Positions 1 to 8,558 of a stretch of 9,421 bases of DNA are shown one piece after another. The stretch's first letter is position 1. Each line of letters starts with the position of its first letter. The stretch spans positions 1 through 9,421 of the forward strand of contig JAQSDS010000004.1 of the NCBI GenBank assembly GCA_029946045.1. The letters run 5' to 3'. The translations under genes were made by a program, and so were the position numbers. This stretch comes from Rhodoferax sp. (GTDB lineage: Bacteria > Pseudomonadota > Gammaproteobacteria > Burkholderiales > Burkholderiaceae_C). The notes below the pieces were generated by a model. It saw only the letters and a list, made by a program, of their open reading frames with translations, ran no database searches and had not been told where the DNA came from.

Positions 1-1496
<1,496 letters not shown>

Positions 1497-1576
1497 ATGA
1501 GGCGAATTGCCCCTATCGCGGCACATGACGTTCTCAGCGCCGCACCGTGATGTCCAGCGAAATCAGCTCCGGCGGG

Positions 1577-2218
1577 TTAGCGGCCATCTGCCACATAAGG
1601 GTTGCTGCGCCGCTCGCGCCCAAACGTACTCTCGGGGCCGTGACCGGGAATGAACACGGTGTCATCGCCCATCGGCCACAGGCGGTTTTTGATGCTGGCA
1701 ATCAAGGTGTCATGGTCGCCTTGCGGAAAATCGGTGCGACCAATGGAGCCGGCAAACAGCACATCGCCCACAAAGGCCCGCTTGGCCTCGCTTGAGTAAA
1801 ACACCACATGGCCTGGCGTGTGACCCGGGCAGTGACGCACCGCCAGCGTGCACGCACCCACGGTCACGCTGTCGCCGTCCTTGAGCCAACGCGTCGGCGT
1901 GAACGCCTTGGCCGGTGGAAAGCCAAACATTTTGCTTTGCCCGGGCAGGCCGTCAATCCAGAACTGGTCGGCCGGATGCGGCCCAATGATGGGCAAGGCC
2001 AATCGCTCGGCCAATTCACCGGCAGCACCTGCGTGGTCGATATGGGCATGGGTGAGCCAGATTTGTTCAAGCTTCAAACCCAGTCGATTGACTTCGTCCA
2101 GCAGCAGGTCGAGGTCGCCGCCAGGGTCGATGACGGCCGCTTGCAGGGTCTGGTCGCACCAAACCAGCGAACAATTTTGCGCAAAAGCAGTGACGGGCAC
2201 GGTGAGGTAGCGGAACAT
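1577..2218 (-). CDS. gloC: GloC/YcbL-type glyoxalase II, metallo-beta-lactamase fold hydrolase
   Basis: Cytosolic metallohydrolase of 213 residues that closely resembles E. coli YcbL/GloC (215 residues), a type II glyoxalase hydrolysing S-lactoylglutathione to D-lactate and glutathione. The N-terminal stretch PVTAFAQNCSLVWC and the segments LPGQSKMFG and IPGHGPEST are family hallmarks. The binuclear metal site is intact: THAHIDH at residues 56-62 (His57, His59, Asp61, His62), His133 in CPGHTPGH, Asp152 in VGDVLF and His193 in IPGHGP. The frame is open further upstream to 2302, but the ATG at 2216-2218 is chosen because it aligns with the family N-terminus; the extra 28 residues look unrelated to the fold. 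No clear Shine-Dalgarno precedes this ATG. A TATCAT -10-like hexamer (minus strand, 2253-2258) lies about 35 bp upstream without a good -35. It is divergent from the IclR gene and upstream of katG on the same strand. The exact substrate within the thioesterase group is inferred from similarity. Confidence 0.9.
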   Translation of the reverse strand: MFRYLTVPVTAFAQNCSLVWCDQTLQAAVIDPGGDLDLLLDEVNRLGLKLEQIWLTHAHIDHAGAAGELAERLALPIIGPHPADQFWIDGLPGQSKMFGFPPAKAFTPTRWLKDGDSVTVGACTLAVRHCPGHTPGHVVFYSSEAKRAFVGDVLFAGSIGRTDFPQGDHDTLIASIKNRLWPMGDDTVFIPGHGPESTFGRERRSNPYVADGR

Positions 2219-2365
2219 GGTGGGTGACGTTTGAAAAGTAAAAGCTGGCCAAATGATATGCCACCGGCCGAGACGTTCCTGCCCATAAAATCTGGCTCTC
2301 ATGCGGGTCCGAAGGCTTCATCCGACACGGGCGACCCCAGAACCAGGTGACTCAAAGGTGGCAAA
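2219..2365. other. Divergent intergenic region between gloC and the IclR gene
   Basis: This 147-bp stretch must hold start signals for gloC (minus) and the IclR regulator (plus). On the plus strand a TAAAAT hexamer at 2286-2291 is a good -10 match, but nothing resembling TTGACA sits 16-18 bp upstream. On the minus strand TATCAT (2253-2258) is the best -10. A small palindrome GAAGGCTTC (2311-2319) lies between two TCCGA direct repeats (2308-2312, 2321-2325), but it is too short to call an operator. The TTGAC/GTCAA half-sites found at 4648-4681 are not repeated here. Confidence 0.4.
2355..2361 (+). promoter_or_regulatory. Ribosome binding site fixing the TTG start of the IclR gene
   Basis: AAGGTGG ends four bases before the TTG at 2366. 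An in-frame TGA at 2348-2350 blocks any longer start, and the next in-frame ATG lies inside the DNA-binding helix region. Together these make the TTG the only sensible initiation codon. Confidence 0.7.
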
Positions 2366-3142
2366 TTGACAAGCAGCACAGAAAAAGAAGACAGCAAAAA
2401 AGCCTTGACCAGCCAGACCTTGCTGCGCGGTCTGGACGTGATGGAAGCCGTGTCCAACCAGGCGCTCAGCATTTCGGACATTGCAAAAAAGACCGGCATC
2501 ACCTACAGCACAGCGCACCGCATCATCTCGGTGCTGCTGCAACGCCATTACCTGAAACAAGACAGCGCCAAGCAGGTCTCGCTGGGCCGAAAAGTACTGG
2601 AACTCGGCTTTCAGGCTTTTCATCAAACCGCGCTGACGCGTATCGCCCATCCGTTTCTGGAACAACTGGCACTGGACACACTCGACACCGTGCACCTGGC
2701 GCGTATCGAAGATGATTCAGTGATCTACCTAGACAAGATTTCGAGCCAACGCTCGGTCGAAATCAGTTCACGCATTGGCGGACGCAAACCGTTGATCAGC
2801 ACCGGCGTGGGCAAGGCGCTTATCCTCGATTGGCCAGAGAGCGCCTGGATTGATTTTTTCCAGCGCAATGGCCATGTGCTGCGCAAAGCCATCACCCAAG
2901 AGGATTGGCTGGCCACCATGCGCAGGTATGCGCAAGGCGGCTACTCGTTTGACCTGGGCGAAGATTCGCAACCTATTCGCTGCGTGGCAGCGCCCGTGCG
3001 CGATGGCAGCCGGAAAATTGTCGCGGCCATCAGCGTCTCCAGCATGCTGGAGTACATGGACAGCGAACGCATGCAAGCCCTGATTCCTGTGGTCAAGGGT
3101 GTGGCCGCAAAAATCAGCGCCGAGCTGGGCATGCAGATGTAG
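2366..3142 (+). CDS. IclR-family transcriptional regulator
   Basis: Cytosolic DNA-binding regulator of 258 residues, the usual IclR length. Residues about 17-68 form the N-terminal winged helix-turn-helix (LLRGLDVMEAVSNQ, then LSISDIAKKTGITYSTAHRIISVLLQRHYL). Residues about 80-255 form the effector-binding domain, with family landmarks such as VHLARIEDDSVIYLDKI, a conserved RIGGRKPLISTGVGKALIL and GYSFDLGED followed by IRCVAAPVRD. It starts at a rare TTG with a good ribosome binding site. It converges on the FAD dehydrogenase gene, ending 23 bp from that gene's stop. It is the only regulator in the window and sits next to the TRAP/aldolase operon, so it most likely senses the transported acid or a pathway intermediate and acts at the palindromic site around 4666-4681 (inference). 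IclR proteins can repress or activate; the sequence does not show which. Confidence 0.93.
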   Translation: MTSSTEKEDSKKALTSQTLLRGLDVMEAVSNQALSISDIAKKTGITYSTAHRIISVLLQRHYLKQDSAKQVSLGRKVLELGFQAFHQTALTRIAHPFLEQLALDTLDTVHLARIEDDSVIYLDKISSQRSVEISSRIGGRKPLISTGVGKALILDWPESAWIDFFQRNGHVLRKAITQEDWLATMRRYAQGGYSFDLGEDSQPIRCVAAPVRDGSRKIVAAISVSSMLEYMDSERMQALIPVVKGVAAKISAELGMQM

Positions 3143-3143
3143 C

Positions 3144-3159
3144 CCGGCTGGCGCGCCGG
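3144..3159. terminator. Small GC-rich hairpin between convergent genes, possible terminator
   Basis: In the 23-bp gap between the convergent IclR and FAD dehydrogenase genes, CCGGC (3144-3148) pairs with GCCGG (3155-3159) around a six-base loop that carries part of a GGCGCGCC palindrome. There is no T-run on either side, so an intrinsic terminator is doubtful. The location between convergent stop codons is the main argument. Confidence 0.25.
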
Positions 3160-3165
3160 TGCGGG

Positions 3166-4596
3166 TTACAGAACTTTCCCGGGGTTGAGAATGTGGCGCG
3201 GGTCCAGCGCGTTTTTCATGAGCTGCATCACGGCTATTTCGGCTGCACTGCGGCTATGGGCCAGCCACTGTTTCTTGTGCAGACCAATGCCGTGCTCGGC
3301 TGACACCGAGCCTGAAAAATCTCGAATGATGGCGTAAAACGCCTCTTCCAGCTGGTGCTCTGTGGCACCGTCCTCTGGCGGCATGGGGCCCACCACCGCA
3401 TGGATGTTGCCGTCGCCCACATGGCCGAAAAACACAACATTTAGATGTTCAAAGCGCGCCGCCATGACCGCCCGGAGTTGGTCAACGCAGGCGCCAATTT
3501 TGGAAATCGGCACGGACAGGTCAAAGTTGACACTGGGCGCGTTGGTTTGCAGCAGCTCGGCGACCGCGTCACGCAAGGCCCAGAAATCCTGACACTCGGC
3601 GTGAGACTGCGCAATGGCAGCGTCCAGCACCCAAGCGTGTTCCATGGCTTGTTCCAGCATGGCCTGAAAGCGCTCGGCCTCGGCTTCAGGGTCCGCGCCT
3701 TGCGCGTCGATCAAGACGTAGACCGGATAGTGCCCGGGCAGCGGCGCGCGCACGCCTGGGACCGCCGTGGCGGCCAGGTAAAAATCAGGCCACATGACTT
3801 CAAAGGCGCTGACCTGACCTGACAAGGCATGCTGCGCATGGTTCAGGAAGTGCACCACCGCGTCAAAGTCGGGTAGGGCGACCAGCGCCGTGTTGGCACC
3901 CGACACCCCCGGATGTAGCCGCAGCACCGCCTGGGTGATGATGCCCAGGGTGCCTTCGCTGCCAATGAACAGGTGCTTGAGGTCGGGCCCGGCGTTGTTC
4001 TTGACCATCTGATTCAGCATCGACAGCACGGTGCCGTCGGCCAGCACCACTTCCAGCCCCAGCACCAGTTGCCGCGCCATGCCGTAGCGGATCACGCGGT
4101 TACCACCGGCGTTGGTCGAGATATTGCCGCCAATCTGGCAGGAGCCGCGCGCACCCAGGTCCAGCGCATAGAAAAACCCGGCTTGCTGCGCCGCTTCCTG
4201 AATGACTTGCAAAGGCGTACCGGCCAGCACTGTCATGGTGGCAGAACCGGTGTCGATGGCAGTGATGCCACTCATGCGTTCCAGCGACAACACCACACTG
4301 CCCTCGCTTGGCACGGCGCCACCGGCCAGGCCGGTGAGCCCGCCTTGCGGGGTCACGGCCTGGCCGTGGGCATGACAAATACGCAGCAGGCTGGCGACTT
4401 CCTGGGTGCTGCGTGGCCGCACCAGGGCCAGCGGCACACCCCCGCGCTCATCGCTCCAGTCACGCAGGTATTTGGCGCTGATCTGCTCCCCCGTCAGGAC
4501 TTCCGCGTCACCCAGTTCCTGCTTCAGGGCCGCTACCACATCGGACGGGTGACGGCTTGGCAGGACCTCAAGCGGGCTGGTTTGTACTGTCGTCAT
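3166..4596 (-). CDS. FAD-linked D-2-hydroxyacid dehydrogenase (D2HGDH/GlcD/DLD group)
   Basis: Flavoprotein of 476 residues predicted to oxidise a D-2-hydroxy acid to the 2-oxo acid, passing electrons to the respiratory chain or another acceptor. The N-terminal FAD-binding (PCMH-type) domain covers about residues 52-230: PLALVRPRSTQEVASLL, TPQGGLTGLAGGAVP (83-96), CQIGGNISTNAGGNRVIRYG (153-172) and KNNAGPDLKHLFIGSEGTLGII. The C-terminal FAD-oxidase domain carries the metal and substrate motif GHVGDGNIH (391-399; His392 and His399) and SAEHGIG (432-438; Glu434, His435), plus FDLSVP at about 358-363. These match D-2-hydroxyglutarate dehydrogenase and D-lactate dehydrogenase relatives better than single-domain oxidases. 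The frame opens at a GTG at 4614, but AAGGAG (4606-4611) lies 9 bases before the ATG at 4594-4596, so that ATG is chosen. A GTG immediately upstream at 4597-4599 is the alternative. It is divergent from the TRAP operon and shares its control region. The substrate is unknown: glycolate, D-lactate, 2-hydroxyglutarate or a dihydroxy acid are all possible. Confidence 0.9.
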   Translation of the reverse strand: MTTVQTSPLEVLPSRHPSDVVAALKQELGDAEVLTGEQISAKYLRDWSDERGGVPLALVRPRSTQEVASLLRICHAHGQAVTPQGGLTGLAGGAVPSEGSVVLSLERMSGITAIDTGSATMTVLAGTPLQVIQEAAQQAGFFYALDLGARGSCQIGGNISTNAGGNRVIRYGMARQLVLGLEVVLADGTVLSMLNQMVKNNAGPDLKHLFIGSEGTLGIITQAVLRLHPGVSGANTALVALPDFDAVVHFLNHAQHALSGQVSAFEVMWPDFYLAATAVPGVRAPLPGHYPVYVLIDAQGADPEAEAERFQAMLEQAMEHAWVLDAAIAQSHAECQDFWALRDAVAELLQTNAPSVNFDLSVPISKIGACVDQLRAVMAARFEHLNVVFFGHVGDGNIHAVVGPMPPEDGATEHQLEEAFYAIIRDFSGSVSAEHGIGLHKKQWLAHSRSAAEIAVMQLMKNALDPRHILNPGKVL

Positions 4597-4605
4597 CACG
4601 GCGAT

Positions 4606-4611
4606 CTCCTT
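4606..4611 (-). promoter_or_regulatory. Ribosome binding site that sets the FAD dehydrogenase start
   Basis: The minus strand reads AAGGAG, then nine bases, then ATG at 4594-4596. If translation began at the upstream GTG (4612-4614), this near-perfect Shine-Dalgarno would lie inside the coding region and no comparable site would precede the GTG. The shorter protein is therefore preferred. Confidence 0.75.
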
Positions 4612-4641
4612 CACTAATTTGCATATGTTGAAAGTGTCTTT

Positions 4642-4670
4642 TATTTATTGACAATATTTTAGCGGGTCAA
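4642..4670 (-). promoter_or_regulatory. Candidate promoter for the FAD dehydrogenase gene
   Basis: On the minus strand TTGACC (4665-4670, five of six to the -35 consensus) is followed after 17 bp by TAAATA (4642-4647, only three of six). The -35 lies within the left arm of the GTCAATT palindrome, so a protein bound there could block this promoter as well as the plus-strand one. Other placements in this AT-rich stretch are possible. Confidence 0.35.
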
Positions 4671-4677
4671 TTAAAAT
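4648..4677 (+). promoter_or_regulatory. Strong sigma70-like promoter of the TRAP/aldolase operon
   Basis: A perfect -35 TTGACA (4648-4653), an 18-bp spacer and a -10 TAAAAT (4672-4677, five of six) give a predicted transcription start near 4684 and a leader of about 58 nt before the dctP start. This is the best promoter match in the window. The -10 lies within the palindrome at 4666-4681, which is the arrangement expected for a repressible promoter. Confidence 0.72.
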
Positions 4678-4681
4678 TGAC
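4666..4681. promoter_or_regulatory. Perfect palindrome overlapping the -10, probable regulator operator
   Basis: GTCAATT (4666-4672), a two-base AA centre, then AATTGAC (4675-4681) form a perfect 7-bp inverted repeat. A third half-site TTGAC lies at 4648-4652 as part of the -35, in the same orientation as the right arm and 29 bp from it. A palindrome of about 16 bp at a promoter suits dimeric regulators such as the IclR protein encoded at 2366-3142. Binding by that protein is inference. Confidence 0.6.
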
Positions 4682-4727
4682 GCACGGAATCAGGTGAATT
4701 CTGACCCGAGCCAACCTTTATCTATCC

Positions 4728-4733
4728 CTGGAG
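4728..4733 (+). promoter_or_regulatory. Ribosome binding site that sets the TRAP receptor start
   Basis: CTGGAG lies eight bases before the ATG at 4742. The frame also opens at a GTG at 4694, only about 10 bp after the predicted transcription start and without a ribosome binding site, so the ATG is preferred. It also gives a normal signal peptide. Confidence 0.65.
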
Positions 4734-4741
4734 TTATCAAG

Positions 4742-5758
4742 ATGATTTTTAAAACACCTCAGCCGTTGTCACGCCGCGTTGCCATCATGCTGGGTCTGTG
4801 TGCCTTTTCGTTTGGCATCTCAAGCCCCGCCCTTGCCGCTGACAACATCGTGCTCAAGGTAGGTCATGCAGCTACAGCCACCAACACCGGCCACCTGGGG
4901 CTGGAGTTCTTCGGCAAGGAGCTGAAAGACAAGACCAAAGGTCGTATAAGCATGGAAATTTTTCCGAATTCCCAGCTGGGTAGCGAACGTGAACTGATCG
5001 AAAGCATTCAGCTTGGCAATGTCGACATGGCGTTTGTGTCGTCCGCCTTGCTGGGCAACTTCAACAAGCAGTTCTTTGCCCTGGACATCCCGTTCATGTT
5101 CAAGGACCGCCCAAGTGTTTACCGCGTGCTCGATGGCGACATCGGCCAGGGTCTGCTGAAAAGCTTGAACACCGTTGGCATTCAAGGTGTGGGCTACTGG
5201 GAAAACGGCTTCCGCCAGTTGACCAACAGCAAAAAAGTCATCAAGACACCCGAGGACCTCAAGGGCATGAAGATGCGCACTATGGAAAACGAGGTGCATA
5301 TTGCTGCATGGAAAGCCATTGGCTCCAACCCCGCACCCCTGGCTTTTGGCGAGTTGTTCACGGCCTTGCAGCAAGGCACCTTTGATGCGCAGGAAGGTCC
5401 GATCAACCTGTTCTACGACATGAAGTTCCAGGAAGTTCAGAAATTCATTACCAAAACCAACCACGTTTATTCACCGTTTGTGGTGCTGATCAACCCGGCT
5501 GTGTACAAGCGCTTCAGCGAAGAAGACAAGAAAATTTTTGCCACTGCCTTCGCCAACGCCAAGACTTACCAGCGTGACCTGGCCCAGAAGGCCGATGCCA
5601 AGGCCGAAGCTGCCATGCCCAAGGTGACCTTCACCACCCTGAGCCCGCAAGAGTTCGCAAAGTTCTCCGAAAAAATGGGTCCGGTCTATGACCTAGTGAA
5701 GAAAAAAGTCGGTCCGGAAATCGTTGACAAGATCGTGGCTGAAGTCAACAAAAAATAA
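4742..5758 (+). CDS. TRAP transporter solute-binding receptor, DctP family
   Basis: Periplasmic receptor of 338 residues that captures an organic acid and delivers it to the membrane subunits encoded directly downstream. The N-terminus is a Sec signal peptide: basic MIFKTPQPLSRR, a hydrophobic core to about residue 28, and a probable cut after PALA (residue 32), giving a mature protein beginning ADNIVLKVGHA. The body has the DctP pattern: FPNSQLGSERELIESIQLGNVDMAFVS, FMFKDRPSVYRVLDG, and EDLKGMKMRT with Arg179, the Arg that in this family binds the ligand carboxylate. The motif after the hinge reads FTALQQGTFDAQEGPI, where many DctP proteins have GQENP, so the ligand pocket or hinge may differ from C4-dicarboxylate receptors. 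It is the first gene of the operon, preceded by a strong promoter and followed by an intercistronic hairpin, consistent with high expression of the receptor. The ligand cannot be named from sequence. Confidence 0.93.
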   Translation: MIFKTPQPLSRRVAIMLGLCAFSFGISSPALAADNIVLKVGHAATATNTGHLGLEFFGKELKDKTKGRISMEIFPNSQLGSERELIESIQLGNVDMAFVSSALLGNFNKQFFALDIPFMFKDRPSVYRVLDGDIGQGLLKSLNTVGIQGVGYWENGFRQLTNSKKVIKTPEDLKGMKMRTMENEVHIAAWKAIGSNPAPLAFGELFTALQQGTFDAQEGPINLFYDMKFQEVQKFITKTNHVYSPFVVLINPAVYKRFSEEDKKIFATAFANAKTYQRDLAQKADAKAEAAMPKVTFTTLSPQEFAKFSEKMGPVYDLVKKKVGPEIVDKIVAEVNKK

Positions 5759-5765
5759 TTTCAGT

Positions 5766-5784
5766 TGCCGGACTCGCTCCGGCA
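5766..5784 (+). promoter_or_regulatory. Intercistronic hairpin after the TRAP receptor gene
   Basis: TGCCGGA (5766-5772) pairs perfectly with TCCGGCA (5778-5784) around a CTCGC loop. There is no following T-run, so it is more likely an mRNA 3'-end stabiliser or partial attenuator than a full terminator. Such elements after the receptor gene commonly raise receptor over permease levels. A second GCCGG at 5791-5795 could pair instead with the right arm. Confidence 0.6.
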
Positions 5785-5814
5785 TGACAAGCCGGTTCAG
5801 GTCAAGGAATCCAC

Positions 5815-6297
5815 ATGTTAAAAATCATTGATAAAAATCTGGAAGAGGTTCTTCTGGTCTTTCTGTTGTCGCTCATGTCCGTGCTGATTGGCGTGCAGAT
5901 CGTCATGCGCTACGTCGTGCAGGAGTCCTTGACCTGGTCTGAAGAGCTGGCCCGTTATTGCTTCATATGGGCCACGTACATCGGCGTGAGTTACGCCGTC
6001 AAGGTGGGCGCCCACATCCGCGTGGATGCCGTGACCGACATGCTTCCGGTATCGACCCGGCGCTACGTCAATCTGTTCTCGTATTTCATGTTCATCGTCT
6101 TTGCCGCACTGGTCATGAAAGAAGGCTACGCCCTGACCGCAAAAATTTTCAGTTTTGGCCAAGAATCGTCTGCCCTGGGCCTGCCCATGGGTTATGTCTA
6201 CATGGCTCCCACAGTAGGGTTTGGCTTGGTTACTTTTCGCATCCTACAGAAAATAGTTGAAGAAGTGCAGCTGATTCGCAAGGGAGACCAGGCATGA
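5815..6297 (+). CDS. TRAP transporter small permease, DctQ family
   Basis: Inner-membrane protein of 160 residues, the normal size for a TRAP small subunit. It supports the large permease in sodium- or proton-driven uptake of the acid delivered by the receptor. Four hydrophobic segments can be seen: about 12-35, 46-64, 86-104 and 125-145. The family signature between segments one and two is present: TWSEELARYCFIWATYIGVSYAVKVGAHIRVD (40-71), including the conserved Trp-Ser-Glu-Glu-x-x-Arg. The ATG at 5815 follows AAGGA by seven bases. It begins 56 bp after the receptor gene, beyond the hairpin, and its TGA overlaps the start of the large permease by four bases (ATGA), implying translational coupling. 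Confidence 0.92.
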   Translation: MLKIIDKNLEEVLLVFLLSLMSVLIGVQIVMRYVVQESLTWSEELARYCFIWATYIGVSYAVKVGAHIRVDAVTDMLPVSTRRYVNLFSYFMFIVFAALVMKEGYALTAKIFSFGQESSALGLPMGYVYMAPTVGFGLVTFRILQKIVEEVQLIRKGDQA

Positions 6298-7577
6298 TTT
6301 CCCTGTTGCTTTTTGGTCTGTTCATCGCCTTGTTGGTAACCAGCGTACCGGTCGCCATTTCCCTTGGGCTGGCGTCCACCGCAGCGCTGATTTACAGCGG
6401 CAAGGTCAGCAGCAGCTTCATTGCCCAGGGTCTGGTGACTTCAATCGATTCATTTCCCCTGATGGCGGTGCCCTTCTTTATTCTGGCAGGCGACCTGATG
6501 GGCCATGGCGGTCTGTCCAAACGCTTGCTCAATGTGGGCAACGTGTTTTTCGGCCGCTTCACCGGTGGCCTGGCCATCATCGCCGTCGTGACTTGCATGT
6601 TTTTCGCAGCCATTTCCGGCTCGGGTCCGGCCACGGTCGCCGCCGTGGGCGCCATTTTGTTACCTGCCATGTTCCGTGAGGGTTATCCCAAGGGCTTCTC
6701 GATCGGGTTGGTGGCTTCGGCTGGCTGCATGGGCATCATCATTCCGCCCAGTATTCCGATGGTGATTTATGCCACGTCATCGAACGCATCCATCAGCGCG
6801 ATGTTCATGGCCGGTGTCATCCCCGGAATGCTGATTGGCTTCGCCATGATTGGTGTTGCCTTCTATATCTCAAAGAAGAACAACTACCGCGGTGTTGGCA
6901 GGAAATACAGCGCTCGGGAAATCCTGGCCACAGTGAATGATGCCAAATGGGCCCTGCTGGTGCCCATCATTATTTTGGGTGGAATTTACGGCGGTGTCTT
7001 TACGCCAACCGAGGCCGCCGCCGTCGGAGTGATCTACGGCTTTGTTGTGGGCGTCTTCGTTTACAAAGAGCTCAAGTTCAAAGACTTGTACAAAATCATT
7101 GCCGGTTCGGCACTGACCTCGGCGTCCGTCATGATCATCGTCGGTACCGCCACCATCTTCGGTCGGGTCTTGGCCATTGAGCGCATTCCGGTCATGATTG
7201 CCGAGTACATCGTGCAACTGACCAGCAGCCCGGCGCTGATCCTCTTGCTCATCAACATCTTGCTGTTGTTCGTTGGCATGTTCATGGAAACGCTGGCCGC
7301 CATCATCATCCTGACGCCCATTTTGCTGCCTGTCGTGGTGGCGGTGGGTGTCGATCCGGTGCACTTCGGTATCGTGATGATCGTCAACCTGGCCATTGGT
7401 CTGGTGACGCCACCGGTGGGGGTGAACCTGTTTGTCGGTGCCCGGGTGGGTGGGTCCACCCTGGAGGCCGTGTCTAAGGGCAGCATGCCCTTCCTCGCCG
7501 CGATGGTCATCATCCTGCTCCTGGTCACCTACGTGCCTTCTCTGTCGCTGTTCCTGCCTGGACTGATGGGTCTCTAA
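6294..7577 (+). CDS. TRAP transporter large permease, DctM family
   Basis: Inner-membrane transport subunit of 427 residues, the standard DctM length, with about 12 hydrophobic segments. It carries the translocation pathway of the secondary, ion-driven TRAP importer. Recognisable DctM motifs are [22 protein letters not shown] (57-78), [22 protein letters not shown] (105-126), [19 protein letters not shown] (about 142-160), [16 protein letters not shown] (235-250), [17 protein letters not shown] and the C-terminal [13 protein letters not shown]. The first helix of each half and the Pro-rich hairpin loops are intact, so the protein should be functional. A GGGAG ribosome binding site lies within the end of the small permease gene. 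It is followed 49 bp later by the acetaldehyde dehydrogenase gene on the same strand with no terminator-like hairpin between, so import and catabolism are probably co-transcribed. Confidence 0.95.
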   Translation: MISLLLFGLFIALLVTSVPVAISLGLASTAALIYSGKVSSSFIAQGLVTSIDSFPLMAVPFFILAGDLMGHGGLSKRLLNVGNVFFGRFTGGLAIIAVVTCMFFAAISGSGPATVAAVGAILLPAMFREGYPKGFSIGLVASAGCMGIIIPPSIPMVIYATSSNASISAMFMAGVIPGMLIGFAMIGVAFYISKKNNYRGVGRKYSAREILATVNDAKWALLVPIIILGGIYGGVFTPTEAAAVGVIYGFVVGVFVYKELKFKDLYKIIAGSALTSASVMIIVGTATIFGRVLAIERIPVMIAEYIVQLTSSPALILLLINILLLFVGMFMETLAAIIILTPILLPVVVAVGVDPVHFGIVMIVNLAIGLVTPPVGVNLFVGARVGGSTLEAVSKGSMPFLAAMVIILLLVTYVPSLSLFLPGLMGL

Positions 7578-7626
7578 GACCCGTCCCCGGAACACCAATC
7601 AACCTCTTTTAGCCATAGGACAAACC

Positions 7627-8541
7627 ATGTCTCAAAAAATCAAATGCGCCCTGATCGGCCCCGGCAACATTGGCACCGACCTGCTGGCCAAGCTGCAACG
7701 CAGCGCGGTGCTGGAGCCGGTGTGGATGGTCGGCATCGACCCCAACTCTGATGGCCTCAAACGGGCCCGCGAGATGGGCATCAAAACCACCTCTGACGGT
7801 GTTGACGGCCTCATTCCCCACATCCTGGCTGACGGCGTGCAAATTGTGTTCGATGCCACCAGCGCCTACGTGCACGCTGACAACAGCCGCAAAGTCAACG
7901 CCCTGGGCGCCTTGATGATCGACCTGACACCAGCGGCCATCGGCCCCTTTTGTGTGCCACCCGTCAACCTCATTGAGCACGTGGGCAAAGGCGAGATGAA
8001 CGTCAACATGGTCACCTGCGGTGGCCAGGCCACCATCCCCATGGTGGCCGCCATCAGCCGCGTGCAGCCCGTGGCCTACGGTGAAATCGTGGCCACGGTC
8101 TCCAGCAAATCCGCTGGCCCCGGCACCCGCAAGAACATCGACGAATTCACCCGCACCACCGCCAGCGCAGTAGAAAAGGTGGGGGGTGCCAAAAAAGGCA
8201 AGGCCATCATCATCCTGAACCCGGCTGAGCCACCGCTCATCATGCGCGACACCGTGCACTGCCTCACCGAGACTGAGCCTGATCAAGCGGCCATCACTGC
8301 CTCGATCCACGCCATGATTGCTGAAGTGCAAAAGTACGTGCCCGGCTACAAGCTGGTCAACGGCCCGGTCTTTGACGGTAACCGTGTCTCGGTGTACCTC
8401 GAAGTCGAAGGCCTGGGCGACTACCTGCCCAAGTACGCCGGCAACCTGGACATCATGACTGCTGCTGCAGCCCGCACGGCAGAGATGTTTGCCGAAGAAA
8501 TCATCGCCGGTCGGCTCACGCTCAAAGCCACCGCAGCTTGA
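7627..8541 (+). CDS. mhpF: Acylating acetaldehyde dehydrogenase (MhpF/DmpF)
   Basis: Cytosolic enzyme of 304 residues, the usual family length, that converts acetaldehyde (or propanal), CoA and NAD+ to the acyl-CoA and NADH. The N-terminal Rossmann motif is [14 protein letters not shown] (10-23). The catalytic Cys is Cys131 in [12 protein letters not shown], equivalent to Cys132 of DmpF. Other conserved blocks are [30 protein letters not shown] and [31 protein letters not shown] near the C-terminus, which includes the contact surface with the aldolase. The ATG at 7627 follows AGGA. The aldolase gene starts 17 bp after the stop, matching the known physical complex in which toxic aldehyde is channelled between the two enzymes. 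Its presence behind a TRAP transporter rather than behind ring-cleavage genes is the notable context. Confidence 0.95.
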   Translation: MSQKIKCALIGPGNIGTDLLAKLQRSAVLEPVWMVGIDPNSDGLKRAREMGIKTTSDGVDGLIPHILADGVQIVFDATSAYVHADNSRKVNALGALMIDLTPAAIGPFCVPPVNLIEHVGKGEMNVNMVTCGGQATIPMVAAISRVQPVAYGEIVATVSSKSAGPGTRKNIDEFTRTTASAVEKVGGAKKGKAIIILNPAEPPLIMRDTVHCLTETEPDQAAITASIHAMIAEVQKYVPGYKLVNGPVFDGNRVSVYLEVEGLGDYLPKYAGNLDIMTAAAARTAEMFAEEIIAGRLTLKATAA

Positions 8542-8558
8542 ATACCCAGGAGAACACC

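Noticed and set aside
2305..2337. GGGTC ... GACCC inverted repeat and GAAGGCTTC palindrome upstream of the IclR gene
   Set aside because: Arms are only four to five bases, with a 23-base separation for the outer pair; too weak to call an autoregulatory operator.
3973..4617. Plus-strand open frame of 214 codons inside the FAD dehydrogenase gene
   Set aside because: The minus-strand frame shows complete, family-specific motifs across the same bases, so this is its shadow.
4820..5464. Antisense open frame of 214 codons opposite the TRAP receptor gene
   Set aside because: The sense frame has a signal peptide and full DctP motifs; the reverse translation shows nothing recognisable.
6870..7598. 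Antisense open frame (242 codons) opposite the large permease gene
   Set aside because: Translation is a His/Gln/Asp-rich low-complexity string typical of the reverse of a membrane-protein gene; no ribosome binding site or family match.
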